Source: an uncultured Duganella sp. | GTDB taxonomy: Bacteria > Pseudomonadota > Gammaproteobacteria > Burkholderiales > Burkholderiaceae | Assembly: GCA_946482635.1 (NCBI GenBank) | Contig: CAMLSG010000157.1 | Coordinates: forward strand, 1-12,955 | DNA: 12,955 nt | Direction: 5' to 3' | Shown: positions 1-7,795 of the stretch, piece after piece | Position numbering within the stretch: the stretch's first letter is position 1 | Layout of the letters: each line of letters starts with the position of its first letter | Position numbers and translations under genes: made by a program | The notes under the pieces: model-generated | What the model was told of the DNA's origin: nothing | What the model saw: only the letters and a program-made list of their open reading frames with translations | Database searches by the model: none

Positions 1-747
1 ATCCAGTCCGGCATGCGCGAGTATGCCGACCTGATCTCCGACAAGATCCGCGCCGCCTCCAAGGCGCGGGTGCGCGCCCGCACCCTGCCGGCCGCCGGCG
101 CGGCCGGGGAAGGGGCAGCGCCGTTGCCGCAATTACGGAACCCACTGATGTCCTCGGAAAAACTGATTATCGTCGGCGCATCGACGGGCGGCACGGAAGC
201 CATCCGCGAATTCCTGATGCAAATGCCGTCGGACTGCCCGGGCATCCTGATCACCCAGCACATGCCGGAAGGCTTCACCAAATCGTTTGCCAAGCGCCTC
301 GATTCGCTGTGCAAGATCTCCGTGATGGAGGCGCAGGGCAATGAGCGTGTGCTGCCGGGCCACGCCTACATCGCGCCCGGCCATTCGCACCTGCTGCTGA
401 CCCGTTCCGGCGCCAACTACATGACCAAGCTGGACCAGGGCGAGCCGGTCAACCGCCATCGTCCGTCGGTCGACGTACTGTTCCGTTCGGCGGCCCAGAA
501 TGCGGGCAAGAACGCGGTTGGCGTGATCCTGACGGGCATGGGCAAGGACGGTGCGGCAGGCATGCTGGAGATGAAGAACGCCGGGGCGTATAATTTCGCG
601 CAGGACGAAGCTAGCTGCGTGGTGTTCGGCATGCCGCGCGAAGCGATTGCCGTTGGTGCAACGCACGAAGTCGGAGCCTTGCAAGCGCTGCCCGGCATGG
701 TATTGGGTTATCTTGCCCAGCATGGCTCGCGGGCATTGCGCGTTTGA
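1..747 (+). CDS. cheB: Chemotaxis response regulator protein-glutamate methylesterase CheB, 5'-truncated
   Basis: The frame is already open at base 1, so the N-terminal receiver domain lies outside the window. What remains is the end of the inter-domain linker (Ala/Arg/Gly-rich, roughly residues 14-45 counted from the in-frame Met at base 13) and the whole methylesterase domain. The catalytic triad is visible: Ser57 in GASTGG, His83 in TQHMPEG and Asp179 in TGMGKDG. The spacings (26 and 96 residues) match those of enteric CheB (S164, H190, D286). CheB is known to remove methyl groups from, and deamidate, glutamate/glutamine residues on chemoreceptors in the cytoplasm, and is activated by CheA phosphorylation of the missing receiver domain. 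It precedes cheY on the same strand with a 121-base gap. The identification is secure; the Met at base 13 is not the true start. Confidence 0.96.
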   Translation: MQSGMREYADLISDKIRAASKARVRARTLPAAGAAGEGAAPLPQLRNPLMSSEKLIIVGASTGGTEAIREFLMQMPSDCPGILITQHMPEGFTKSFAKRLDSLCKISVMEAQGNERVLPGHAYIAPGHSHLLLTRSGANYMTKLDQGEPVNRHRPSVDVLFRSAAQNAGKNAVGVILTGMGKDGAAGMLEMKNAGAYNFAQDEASCVVFGMPREAIAVGATHEVGALQALPGMVLGYLAQHGSRALRV

Positions 748-868
748 CACGTGATTGACAGTTTTGGGGTAGTTAGTTCGCCTTGGAGCAACGAAAATGC
801 TATCCTACAACTTGCTGGGTACACCACTTTAATTAATAACCGCGTAAGTAGAAACAACGGAGCAATTC
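748..868 (+). promoter_or_regulatory. cheB-cheY intergenic region, possible weak promoter for cheY
   Basis: This 121-base spacer is more AT-rich than the flanking genes. It holds a perfect TTGACA at 755-760, but no acceptable -10 hexamer lies 16-18 bases downstream. TATCCT at 801-806 could be a -10, but it has no good -35. No flagellar sigma-28 type site was seen. The ribosome binding site for cheY is GGAG at 859-862, six bases before the ATG. A separate cheY promoter is possible but not shown; read-through from cheB is equally likely. Confidence 0.2.
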
Positions 869-1258
869 ATGGCTGATCCAAAGATGAAATTTTTGGTTGT
901 TGACGATTTCTCCACGATGCGTCGCATCGTGCGAAATCTCTTGAAAGAACTGGGTTATGCCAACGTGGACGAGGCAGAAGACGGCGTGATGGCGCTGGCT
1001 AAACTGCGCGCGGAGCAATTCGACTTCGTGGTCTCCGACTGGAATATGCCGAATATGGATGGCCTGACCATGCTGCAGAACATCCGTGCCGACCCCGCAC
1101 TGGCCAAGCTGCCGGTGCTGATGGTGACCGCCGAGGCCAAAAAGGAAAACATCATCGCGGCTGCGCAAGCAGGCGCCAACGGCTACGTGGTGAAGCCGTT
1201 CACCGCAGCCACCCTGGATGAAAAGCTGAACAAGATTTTCGAAAAGCTGGGCGCCTGA
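869..1258 (+). CDS. cheY: Chemotaxis response regulator CheY
   Basis: This is a single-domain receiver protein of 129 residues, the usual CheY length. The key residues fall at the same numbers as in E. coli CheY: the acidic pair D12/D13, the phosphoacceptor D57 in [11 protein letters not shown]87, Y106 and K109 in VKPF. There is no output domain. By family knowledge, phosphorylated CheY leaves the CheA complex and binds FliM in the flagellar switch to change rotation. The start is supported by GGAG six bases upstream. It sits just after cheB. A cheZ phosphatase gene, which often follows cheY in related bacteria, is not the next gene here; an HDOD gene is. A GC-rich hairpin follows the stop codon. 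Confidence 0.97.
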   Translation: MADPKMKFLVVDDFSTMRRIVRNLLKELGYANVDEAEDGVMALAKLRAEQFDFVVSDWNMPNMDGLTMLQNIRADPALAKLPVLMVTAEAKKENIIAAAQAGANGYVVKPFTAATLDEKLNKIFEKLGA

Positions 1259-1280
1259 TCCCGGTTGTACCAGTAATTCG

Positions 1281-1306
1281 CGGCGGCGGCGCCCTGGCTG
1301 CCGCCG
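1281..1306 (+). terminator. GC-rich hairpin after cheY, possible terminator
   Basis: Bases 1281-1290 pair with 1297-1306 in a ten-base-pair stem with one G-U pair and a six-base loop, lying 22 bases after the cheY stop. The stem is strong, but what follows (TTCCCTCC) is a poor U-tract. It could be a weak intrinsic terminator, an attenuating structure, or a 3'-end stabiliser separating cheY from the HDOD gene. Confidence 0.4.
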
Positions 1307-1336
1307 TTCCCTCCTGAGTCAAGCATAAGACCACGT

Positions 1337-2548
1337 ATGCATCAGACACATTTCCTGGTTCGTGAACCCCTGCTCGATCCCGAGCAGCGCGTGGTCGGAT
1401 ACGAACTTACATGGCAGCAGGAAGCTGCTGCCCATGTTCCAACCCTGGAAGAGCTCGAAGGCCTGGTCGGCTTCGTTGCCAGCCAGGTGAACCATCCTGA
1501 ACACGGTTGGCTGCTCAAGCAGAAAACCCTGTTCCTGCAAGCCGTGCCGGGCATGCTGTCGACCGATTCGATGTTCGACCTGCCGCCGGAACATACGGTG
1601 CTGTCGCTGAAGACCTCCGAGCTGGCTAATCCGGCCACGCTGGCGGCGGTGCAGGGCCTGCGTGCCGGCGGCGTCGGCATCCTGCTTCGCGAAGCCGACC
1701 TGGCGCGCGTGGGCAGCCGTCTTGGCACTATCTGTTCCTATGTCGAAGTGCGCTTTACCGGCGCCGATGTGGCTGCGCAGGCGCGCGCCTATTCGCTGTT
1801 GAAGACTTCCAGCATCCGCATGGTGGGGCGTCCAGTGACCACCTGGTCCGATTTCGACGCCTGCGCCGCGCTGGGGCTGGATGCCTTTGTCGGCAAGCTG
1901 CACCTGACGCCGCGTCCGGGCAGCGAAGGGCAGGGCTTGAATCCATCACAAACCATCATCCTGCAACTGATGCAGATGGTGAACGCCAATGCCGACGTGG
2001 CCCAGCTGGAAAGCGTGCTGAAGCGCGATGCAGCCCTGTCGTACAAGCTGCTGAAGTACATCAATTCGGCCGGCTTTGGCGTGGGGCGCGAAGTGCAGTC
2101 GCTGAAGCAGGCGATCCAGCTGCTGGGCTACCAGCCGATGTACCGCTGGCTGACGCTGTTGCTGGCCACGGCATCCACCTCCGGCTTCTCGCCGGTGCTG
2201 CTGGAAACTGCCGTGGTGCGCGGCCGCCTGGCTGAATTGCTGGGCCAGAAGGCGCTGGGCAAGCAGGATGCCGAAAACATCTTCGTGGCCGGCATGTTCT
2301 CGCTGCTGGACCGCCTGCTGGGCATCCCGATGAAGGATGTGCTGCAGGAAATCCAGTTGAGCGACGAAGTGGTGAAGGCGCTGCTGACGCGCGGCGGCAA
2401 ATACGGCCCGTTCCTGGCGCTGGCAGAGGCTTGCGAACTGAACTCGAACCTGGTCAGCTCGCTGGCCGATTCGCTTTCGCTGTCGCCGGAAGACGTCAAC
2501 AAGGCCCACCTGTCGGCACTGGCCTGGACCCAGAGCGTCACCACGTGA
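1337..2548 (+). CDS. EAL-like/HDOD domain signalling protein (YuxH-type)
   Basis: The protein has 403 residues and two regions. Residues about 5-190 look like a degenerate EAL domain: the position of the EAL motif reads YELTW at 22-26, and no metal-binding set is evident, so cyclic-di-GMP hydrolysis is unlikely. Residues about 200-395 form an HDOD domain, recognised from the stretch around V221-G264 with RDAALSYKLLKYINSAGF and AIQLLG. HDOD is an HD-related output domain whose His-Asp metal site is usually lost. Such proteins are generally regulatory adaptors, sometimes binding c-di-GMP or nucleotides without cutting them. The start has only a weak ribosome site but gives the expected family N-terminus (FLVREPLLDP). 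The gene overlaps the next one by four bases (GTGA), so they are probably co-translated. Its place after cheB-cheY suggests a role in motility or taxis, which is inference. Confidence 0.88.
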   Translation: MHQTHFLVREPLLDPEQRVVGYELTWQQEAAAHVPTLEELEGLVGFVASQVNHPEHGWLLKQKTLFLQAVPGMLSTDSMFDLPPEHTVLSLKTSELANPATLAAVQGLRAGGVGILLREADLARVGSRLGTICSYVEVRFTGADVAAQARAYSLLKTSSIRMVGRPVTTWSDFDACAALGLDAFVGKLHLTPRPGSEGQGLNPSQTIILQLMQMVNANADVAQLESVLKRDAALSYKLLKYINSAGFGVGREVQSLKQAIQLLGYQPMYRWLTLLLATASTSGFSPVLLETAVVRGRLAELLGQKALGKQDAENIFVAGMFSLLDRLLGIPMKDVLQEIQLSDEVVKALLTRGGKYGPFLALAEACELNSNLVSSLADSLSLSPEDVNKAHLSALAWTQSVTT

Positions 2549-3369
2549 GAATCCTGAAGCGCCTGCTGCTGGGCGCTCTGGTTCTGCTGCTGGTCCTCAC
2601 GGTGGCGATACTGGTCCTCTACCTGAAGAATCGGCCGTCTCCGCCTCCCTCGCTGGGACTGGGGCCCAAGCCCGCCACCTTGGCCGCGGCCTACCGCCAG
2701 TTCGTCGCCATTGAGCGCATGCCCGAGCACGAGGGCGCCCTGAGCGATTTCCCGGACTTCAAGGTGAAGGAAGCGCATGCGCGCGATATGCTGTCGCTGG
2801 CGCACGAGTTGCCGGAATCACGTGTGATTGACGCGGTGCAATTGGTGCTGGATGCCGCTCCCCAGGTCTACGAGATGGAGCGGCTGGCTGTCCGCGCCCG
2901 GGCCACGACCGACAAGCTGTTGGCCATGCCATCCGACTTGTCGCAGCAGTACCATATACGCCAGACCGGCGCACGCGCCGAGGATCATGCGACCCAGCTC
3001 AATATCCGGGCACGGCAGGAGGTGGCGGGCCTGGAAGAATTGCTACGCTACGCGGAACGCGAACTCAACATTGTTGTTGACGGTGGTGCAACCGAAGCGG
3101 CTGCGCGAAACTGGGTCGATGCCAGGGCGCGCGACAGTGACGGTAAGGCGAGCGCGGTGCCTGTGCCGACTGACAGTGATTTCACATACAGGCCCGAGCT
3201 GCGCTTCAGGGTGAACAGTGTTCGCCGGCCCGAAGTCTCCCGCGGCTGGCGCGTGGTACGGGAGGATGGCCAGCAGATTGGCCGCAAGCCCGCCAACTCG
3301 CTGGTGATCGCGTGGACGGCAGGGTTGCCGCGGCAGCTTTACCTGAGCGACAGGACGGCGCGGCCATGA
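2545..3369 (+). CDS. Unrecognised single-pass membrane-anchored protein (GTG start)
   Basis: I do not recognise the family. I chose GTG 2545, whose GTGA overlaps the stop of the HDOD gene. It gives a 274-residue protein that begins with a positively charged stretch and a strongly hydrophobic segment (residues about 7-27), followed by a proline-rich linker (residues about 30-40). An in-frame ATG at 2431 would lie inside the HDOD gene and would bury this anchor behind 38 unlikely residues. The body is rich in Ala, Arg and Glu and looks mainly helical (residues about 45-175). A more beta-like C-terminal part (about 200-265) contains paired RFRVNSV and WRVVREDG stretches. No cysteines or catalytic motifs stand out. 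It is probably fixed to the inner membrane with its body in the periplasm. Its stop overlaps the next gene's ATG (ATGA), which ties the two together. Confidence 0.72.
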   Translation: MRILKRLLLGALVLLLVLTVAILVLYLKNRPSPPPSLGLGPKPATLAAAYRQFVAIERMPEHEGALSDFPDFKVKEAHARDMLSLAHELPESRVIDAVQLVLDAAPQVYEMERLAVRARATTDKLLAMPSDLSQQYHIRQTGARAEDHATQLNIRARQEVAGLEELLRYAERELNIVVDGGATEAAARNWVDARARDSDGKASAVPVPTDSDFTYRPELRFRVNSVRRPEVSRGWRVVREDGQQIGRKPANSLVIAWTAGLPRQLYLSDRTARP

Positions 3370-4364
3370 GGCGGAACATGATCGCGCTCCTGCTGCTGGC
3401 CGCCCTCCTGGCTGCTTGCGGCGAGCGTGCGGCCGTGACCCTGCCAGAGGTCGATGCCGCGCCTGCTGCCATCGCCCGCGACCAGTACCGCCATTTGCGG
3501 GCGCGCGGCGACGCAGTGGCCAGCAAGCTGAAAGGGGCCGAGCCGGTTTGGTACTCCTTGTATGGACGTTACAAGAAATGGGCGGCACTGTTGGCGAAAT
3601 CGGAAGCGCTGCCGAAACCTGCAACTGCCTTCACAGAGCTGAGTTATAGCAACCTGGACTCCGAACTGGACCGGATCGAGAGACAGGCCGACACTTTCGC
3701 GCAATATGTTGCGCTGCGCCGCTCAGCCGATTACCAGCAGATGCACCAGCTTGCGGCCAAGTTTGCCGTGGCCGATCGGGAAGCTGCGCGCGAGCTTGCG
3801 GCCGGCAGGGCCGGAGATGGCGAAATCGAGCACACGGCGATGTCCGACGTGCTGTCGATGGCCTACAAGCTGCGCGAGGGCATGCGCGGACTCGACGCGA
3901 TGCGCGCGAGACAGGCCGCGCTGAACAAACTGCAACCAGATGTCCATGATGCGCGGCTGATGGCGGCCATCATCAGCAAGGCGGAACGTTCGGTGCATGG
4001 GCTATACGGCCTGGACAGCGCAGGCGAAGCATTCGAAGCCTTGCAGGCATTTGCCGCAACGGAGGTGCGTTTCAAAGTGGATGAAGCGTCCTGCTCAAAG
4101 CTGGAAGTGAACGGCGTGGGAAAAGGCTGGTACCTGGCGGTCACGGCGATTGACGCCAATGAAGACGAAATCGACTACGTTACCGTCGGCAGGAACGGCT
4201 ACGCGAACGTCAGCCCGTACTTTTACCTGTTCGCGCCAAAAACGGCTTGCGAACAAGTCGCCTCCCGCCTGAAGGACAAGGTGCTGGCCGCCAAGGCGGC
4301 CGGCACGCTGGGAATGCGCTACCCGGATGGGCTGCCGCGTTTCGACCTGGTTGGAGCGAATTAG
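3366..4364 (+). CDS. Unrecognised predicted lipoprotein
   Basis: The family is not recognised. The ATG at 3366 overlaps the previous stop (ATGA) and gives 332 residues beginning with an Arg-Arg, a hydrophobic core and the lipobox LAAC, so Cys18 is the predicted lipidated residue after signal peptidase II. An earlier in-frame ATG at 3312 would place 18 hydrophilic residues before the signal and is unlikely. The mature part is mostly Ala/Leu/Glu/Arg-rich helix (about 30-235). A C-terminal region of about 90 residues carries two further cysteines (in ASCSKLEV and KTACEQV) that could form a disulfide in the periplasm, plus aromatic stretches (GWYLAV, SPYFYLF). It is convergent with the minus-strand sulfatase-fold gene, 12 bases away. 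A partnership with the upstream anchored protein is inferred from the overlapping starts only. Confidence 0.78.
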   Translation: MRRNMIALLLLAALLAACGERAAVTLPEVDAAPAAIARDQYRHLRARGDAVASKLKGAEPVWYSLYGRYKKWAALLAKSEALPKPATAFTELSYSNLDSELDRIERQADTFAQYVALRRSADYQQMHQLAAKFAVADREAARELAAGRAGDGEIEHTAMSDVLSMAYKLREGMRGLDAMRARQAALNKLQPDVHDARLMAAIISKAERSVHGLYGLDSAGEAFEALQAFAATEVRFKVDEASCSKLEVNGVGKGWYLAVTAIDANEDEIDYVTVGRNGYANVSPYFYLFAPKTACEQVASRLKDKVLAAKAAGTLGMRYPDGLPRFDLVGAN

Positions 4365-4376
4365 CGGCAGCGGGTT

Positions 4377-6341
4377 TCACTTGCTCAGGCGGTAGCGCTG
4401 TTCGCGGTACAGCAGCGAAGGCGCGATTACATGCGCCATCGCCTGGTCGAATTGCGCTTGCGTCGGCTTGGTATCGGTCAGCTGCAACTCGCCTTTGACA
4501 AAGTCGTAACGGCCAATCAGCGGCTCCTGGCTCGGGCGCAGGATGGTGGCGGTATCGCCTTCCAGCCAGGTGAAGTAATTATCGAATTGCATGATCGCGC
4601 GGCCCGGGGTGGTGCTGTCCTTGACGAAGTCGCGCCCGATCATCGGGTGGCTGCTCGAAACGCCGATCATCGACAGCAGGGTAGGGCCCAGGTCGATCTG
4701 GCTGGCCAGGGTGGTGATGCGCTTCGGCGCTACGTCCGCGCCCAGGATCAGGCCTGGGATGTGGAACTTCTTGATCGGCATCAGGCTGTTGCCGTACACA
4801 CGGTTGTCATGGTCGGCCACGATCAGGAATACGGTGTCTTTCCAGTAGTCCTGCTTCTTCGCTTCGGCGATGAACTTGCCCAGGGCGTAATCGGCGTACT
4901 TGACGGCGTTGTTGACGGTCTGCTTGGCAGGGTCATGCAGTTCGATTTTCCCGTCGGGGAATTCGAACGGCTCGTGGTTGGACGAACTGAAGATCAGGCT
5001 GAAGAACGGCTTCTTCTGCGCATGCAGGTGCTTGAGCCGCTCCAGCGATTTGTCGAACAGGTCTTCATCGGAGGCGCCCCAGCTGCCGACAAACTTCGGC
5101 TGCATCTCACTGCGGTCGACCACATTCTGGAAGCCGTTGCCGGTGAAGAAGCTGCGCATATTGTCGAAATGGGCCTCGCCGCCGTACACGAATTCAGTCT
5201 GGTAGCCCTGCTTGCCCAGGCCCATCGCCAGCGTGTAGAAGTTCTGCTGCGCCAGCGAGAGCTTGACCACGCTGCGCGCCGGCGTTGGCGCATTGCCGGC
5301 GACGACGGCCTCGATGCCACGCACCGAGCGCGTGCCGGTGGCATACAGCTGCTCGAACCACCAGCCTTCGTTTTTCAGCTTTTCCAGTTCCGGCGTCACG
5401 GGCAGGCCGCCCAGCGATTGCACGAAGGTGGCGCCCAGGCTTTCCTCCAGCACGATCACCAGGTTAAGCGGCTTGTCGCGCTGGATGGCGGCTTGCTGCG
5501 CATGCAGGGTCGGCAGCTCGGGATGTGCGAACTGGTAGTCGCGCAGCCATGGGGCGGCAGTCACCGTCGGGAATACTTTCTCGCGCGGGAATTTGCCGTA
5601 GATCTCCGACGAGTTGGCTTCCTTGCGCATCGATGCGATGGCGTCGATCACCGACCAGGGCGAGTTGATGATCAGCGAGTTCACCATGGCGTCGCCGGTC
5701 AGCGCGAACGTCGCCGGGTTGGCCGGGCGGTGTTCGGTGGTGGAGCGGATCTGGAAGCCCACCAGCAGCACCAGCAGCGGCCATGTCAGCAGCAACAGCT
5801 TGGGCGACCACATGCCGGTGCCGGCGGAGGCCGACTTCAGCAGGCGGAATACCAGCATGGTCAGCAGGGCGGTGCCGCCGATGCCAAGGATCACGGCCAG
5901 GCGGAAGCCATTCCACAGCGTGGCGGCCACTTCCTTCGGGTAGGACAGGTATTCGATGAACAGGCGGTTTGGCCTGAAATCGTACTGCATGATGAACTGC
6001 GGCGTGGACAGTTCCATGAAGATGATGAACAGCAGCGCCAGGCTGGCCCAGGTCACTGTGAACAGCTGCCACGCGCGCGCCGAATAGCGCTGGGCCAGGA
6101 ACGGCGCCAGCACCAGCGGCAGCGCCAGCAGGTAGCCAAGCAGGATCAGGTCGGCGCGTACGCCCTGTACCAGGATTTCACCGAGGATGCCGGTGGCGCT
6201 GACGCGCTCCCACTGCCAGGCCACCAGGCCAATGCGCGACAGCGACAGGATCACCAGGCCGGCGAGCACCATCTGCACCAGGGTGGCGTAAGGACCTGCC
6301 CATTGGGTCAGGCGCGCGAGGCGGGCTGCGGTTCGGTTCAT
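4377..6341 (-). CDS. LTA synthase/MdoB-like sulfatase-fold membrane protein (phosphoglycerol-transferase type)
   Basis: The protein has 654 residues. The N-terminal part contains about five membrane segments (near 22-42, 58-82, 91-110, 145-167 and 180-197), followed by a periplasmic alkaline-phosphatase/sulfatase-fold domain from about 290 to 575. Motifs of the LTA synthase family are present: E300 in VLEES, T337 in ATGTRSVRG (aligned with the catalytic threonine), H456 in SNHEPF, and D510-H511 in VADHDNRVYG. These make up the metal site and the nucleophile. Family members move phosphoglycerol or phosphoethanolamine groups from lipids onto glycans or lipids outside the inner membrane. In Gram-negatives the best-known role is OpgB/MdoB modification of periplasmic glucans. 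The substrate here is not known. It is the last gene of a four-gene minus-strand run, four bases after the preceding stop. A phosphoethanolamine transferase is a less likely alternative. Confidence 0.9.
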   Translation of the reverse strand: MNRTAARLARLTQWAGPYATLVQMVLAGLVILSLSRIGLVAWQWERVSATGILGEILVQGVRADLILLGYLLALPLVLAPFLAQRYSARAWQLFTVTWASLALLFIIFMELSTPQFIMQYDFRPNRLFIEYLSYPKEVAATLWNGFRLAVILGIGGTALLTMLVFRLLKSASAGTGMWSPKLLLLTWPLLVLLVGFQIRSTTEHRPANPATFALTGDAMVNSLIINSPWSVIDAIASMRKEANSSEIYGKFPREKVFPTVTAAPWLRDYQFAHPELPTLHAQQAAIQRDKPLNLVIVLEESLGATFVQSLGGLPVTPELEKLKNEGWWFEQLYATGTRSVRGIEAVVAGNAPTPARSVVKLSLAQQNFYTLAMGLGKQGYQTEFVYGGEAHFDNMRSFFTGNGFQNVVDRSEMQPKFVGSWGASDEDLFDKSLERLKHLHAQKKPFFSLIFSSSNHEPFEFPDGKIELHDPAKQTVNNAVKYADYALGKFIAEAKKQDYWKDTVFLIVADHDNRVYGNSLMPIKKFHIPGLILGADVAPKRITTLASQIDLGPTLLSMIGVSSSHPMIGRDFVKDSTTPGRAIMQFDNYFTWLEGDTATILRPSQEPLIGRYDFVKGELQLTDTKPTQAQFDQAMAHVIAPSLLYREQRYRLSK

Positions 6342-6345
6342 GTTC

Positions 6346-7149
6346 TTAGCCCATCATGGCGCCGGCGCCGGCGCTCAGCAGCCAGGCGGTCAGCAGCAGG
6401 AATACCATCAGGCAGCTGAACAGCTTATCCACCAGGCGCGCTTCCGCAGTCTGCTGGAATACGGCAGGCTGGCCATAGCCAAAGCCCAGGAAATAGGCGG
6501 CAAAGATGGTGGACATGTAATGCACGGCGCCGAACAGTTCGCCCAGTTCGCCCTTGCGCGGATGGTCGATCAGCACATGCGACAGGGCCACCAGCACCAG
6601 GTAAACCAGGGAGACCGGCAGCGGCGGCAGGTACACGCCGAACTTCTCGACGAAGTTGCGCACGGCTGGGCGGGTTCGCGCCAGCAGCGGCAGGATCACA
6701 TTGTGGGTCAGGCCGGCCAGCAGGATCATCTTCAGCATGATGGTCTTGTGGATGCTGCCGCTTTTGCCGATCGCAAGGTTGTGCAGGTTGGTTTCGCCCT
6801 GGCGGTTGTTATGGGCGAAGAACTCGGAAGACTGAACGTGCAGGATGCGCTGGAACCAGCTGATCTCTTCCATTGCCGCGGCCGCCACCAGCAGGCCCAG
6901 GCCAAGCATGCCGAGGGTAGCCAGGTCAAAGCCGCTGCGCTTCCAGCGCTCAACGCCGGCGAATACCAGCAGGCCGGCAGTCATGGCGAAGCACAGGAAC
7001 TGCATCCATTCGACGATGCCGTCTTCGGTCAGGACGCGCATCAGTTGTTCGCTCGAACCCCTCACCGACACTGCCAGCAATAGCGCGAAGATATTGATGG
7101 CAATGCCGGTCAGCAGGACCGGATGCGAATACCACTTACGATTTACCAC
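6346..7149 (-). CDS. Multi-pass membrane protein with EEISW and ETNLHN motifs, function unknown
   Basis: The protein has 267 residues and about seven hydrophobic segments (near 9-29, 48-66, 76-93, 138-157, 175-195, 210-225 and 245-263). Between segments three and four is a polar loop with a striking set of residues: E94-E95, W98, Q100-R101, then N114-N115, Q117, E119 and N121-L122-H123-N124. I believe similar EEISW...NLHN patterns occur in uncharacterised bacterial membrane proteins, but I can assign no function. The start is a GTG at 7149, supported by AAGGAG (complement of 7156-7161) six bases upstream. The first 14 bases overlap the end of the preceding gene, so translation is probably coupled. 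The position between a sialidase-like gene and an LTA-synthase-like gene suggests an envelope-polymer role, which is inference. Confidence 0.85.
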   Translation of the reverse strand: MVNRKWYSHPVLLTGIAINIFALLLAVSVRGSSEQLMRVLTEDGIVEWMQFLCFAMTAGLLVFAGVERWKRSGFDLATLGMLGLGLLVAAAAMEEISWFQRILHVQSSEFFAHNNRQGETNLHNLAIGKSGSIHKTIMLKMILLAGLTHNVILPLLARTRPAVRNFVEKFGVYLPPLPVSLVYLVLVALSHVLIDHPRKGELGELFGAVHYMSTIFAAYFLGFGYGQPAVFQQTAEARLVDKLFSCLMVFLLLTAWLLSAGAGAMMG

Positions 7150-7795
7150 TGACTACTCCTTGATTGATATTGTTTGTTGCAAGATTGCGTTCCCGTTTAC
7201 GCCAGGCCTCGATCGCCAGCGACAGCACGGCCCAGATCCACAGCATGGGATCGAGCAGTGCGTCCCACAGGTTCCCTGTGGGCAGGCGCAATAAAGTGAA
7301 CAGCGTGAGGGCGCCAAGTGTAGCAAAGGCTTGCGGGCGCGAGCGGCCCTGGATAATCCAGGCTACGCACAGCGCCATGGCAGCCAGCGCGAACAGCGGC
7401 GCGCCGCGCGGGCCGAAACCCCAGAAATACAGGCCCAACGAAACCAGTCCCAGCGCGTCGAGATAGAGGATTGTACCAAGCAGCGCGATCGCGCTGGCGA
7501 GGGCGGGCGGCAGGACGGCCCTGGCCGAACCCGGCCACCAGGGTTGGGCCAGGCGCGCCAGGCAAAGGCCAACCAGCAAGCCGCTCGGCCACTGCAGCGC
7601 CAGCGCAATCCAGTAGGCAGGCGAGAACTGTCCTGGCAGCAGCGTCAGCACGACCATGGAGCCGAGCAGCAAGGCGGTGGCGCGGCGTGACAGTTGGCGG
7701 GAAGCTGGCAGCAGCGCGGCAACCAGGGTTGCCAGCACGACGCCCCAGGCCAGCTTGCCATACGCGATTTGCAGCAGCAGGTCAGGCAGGGTCAC
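7136..7795 (-). CDS. Multi-pass membrane protein, function unknown (distant VanZ resemblance not established)
   Basis: The protein has 219 residues, very hydrophobic, with about six or seven membrane segments (near 14-30, 39-55, 61-83, 93-116, 132-150, 155-171 and 180-198) and a short basic tail. It starts at GTG 7795, whose GTGA overlaps the stop of the sialidase-like gene by four bases. Its own end overlaps the next gene by 14 bases and contains that gene's ribosome binding site. The LLPG, LPTG and NLWDALLDPMLW stretches loosely recall VanZ-like membrane proteins, but I could not confirm the family signature. No soluble domain or catalytic motif is evident. The tight packing argues that it works with its neighbours in the inner membrane. 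Confidence 0.82.
   Translation of the reverse strand: MTLPDLLLQIAYGKLAWGVVLATLVAALLPASRQLSRRATALLLGSMVVLTLLPGQFSPAYWIALALQWPSGLLVGLCLARLAQPWWPGSARAVLPPALASAIALLGTILYLDALGLVSLGLYFWGFGPRGAPLFALAAMALCVAWIIQGRSRPQAFATLGALTLFTLLRLPTGNLWDALLDPMLWIWAVLSLAIEAWRKRERNLATNNINQGVVSGKS
7156..7161 (-). promoter_or_regulatory. Ribosome binding site setting the GTG start at 7149
   Basis: Read on the minus strand this is AAGGAG, six bases before the GTG at 7149. It lies inside the last codons of the 219-residue membrane protein gene. This is why the GTG was chosen, even though it makes the two genes overlap. Confidence 0.6.

Noticed and set aside
755..760. Perfect TTGACA upstream of cheY taken as a promoter
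   Set aside because: No -10 hexamer of reasonable quality occurs at 16-18 bases, so it is kept only as a low-confidence note.
4431..6419. A 662-codon open frame on the plus strand opposite the LTA-synthase-like gene
   Set aside because: Its composition (His, Gln, Arg and Gly rich, no domains) is that of an antisense shadow of a GC-rich gene; the minus strand has clear catalytic motifs and membrane segments.
6846..6870. EEISWFQR read as a CPBP/Abi intramembrane protease motif
   Set aside because: That family needs EExxxR with following FxxxH and HxxxN/D motifs in helices; here the arginine spacing is wrong and those motifs are absent.
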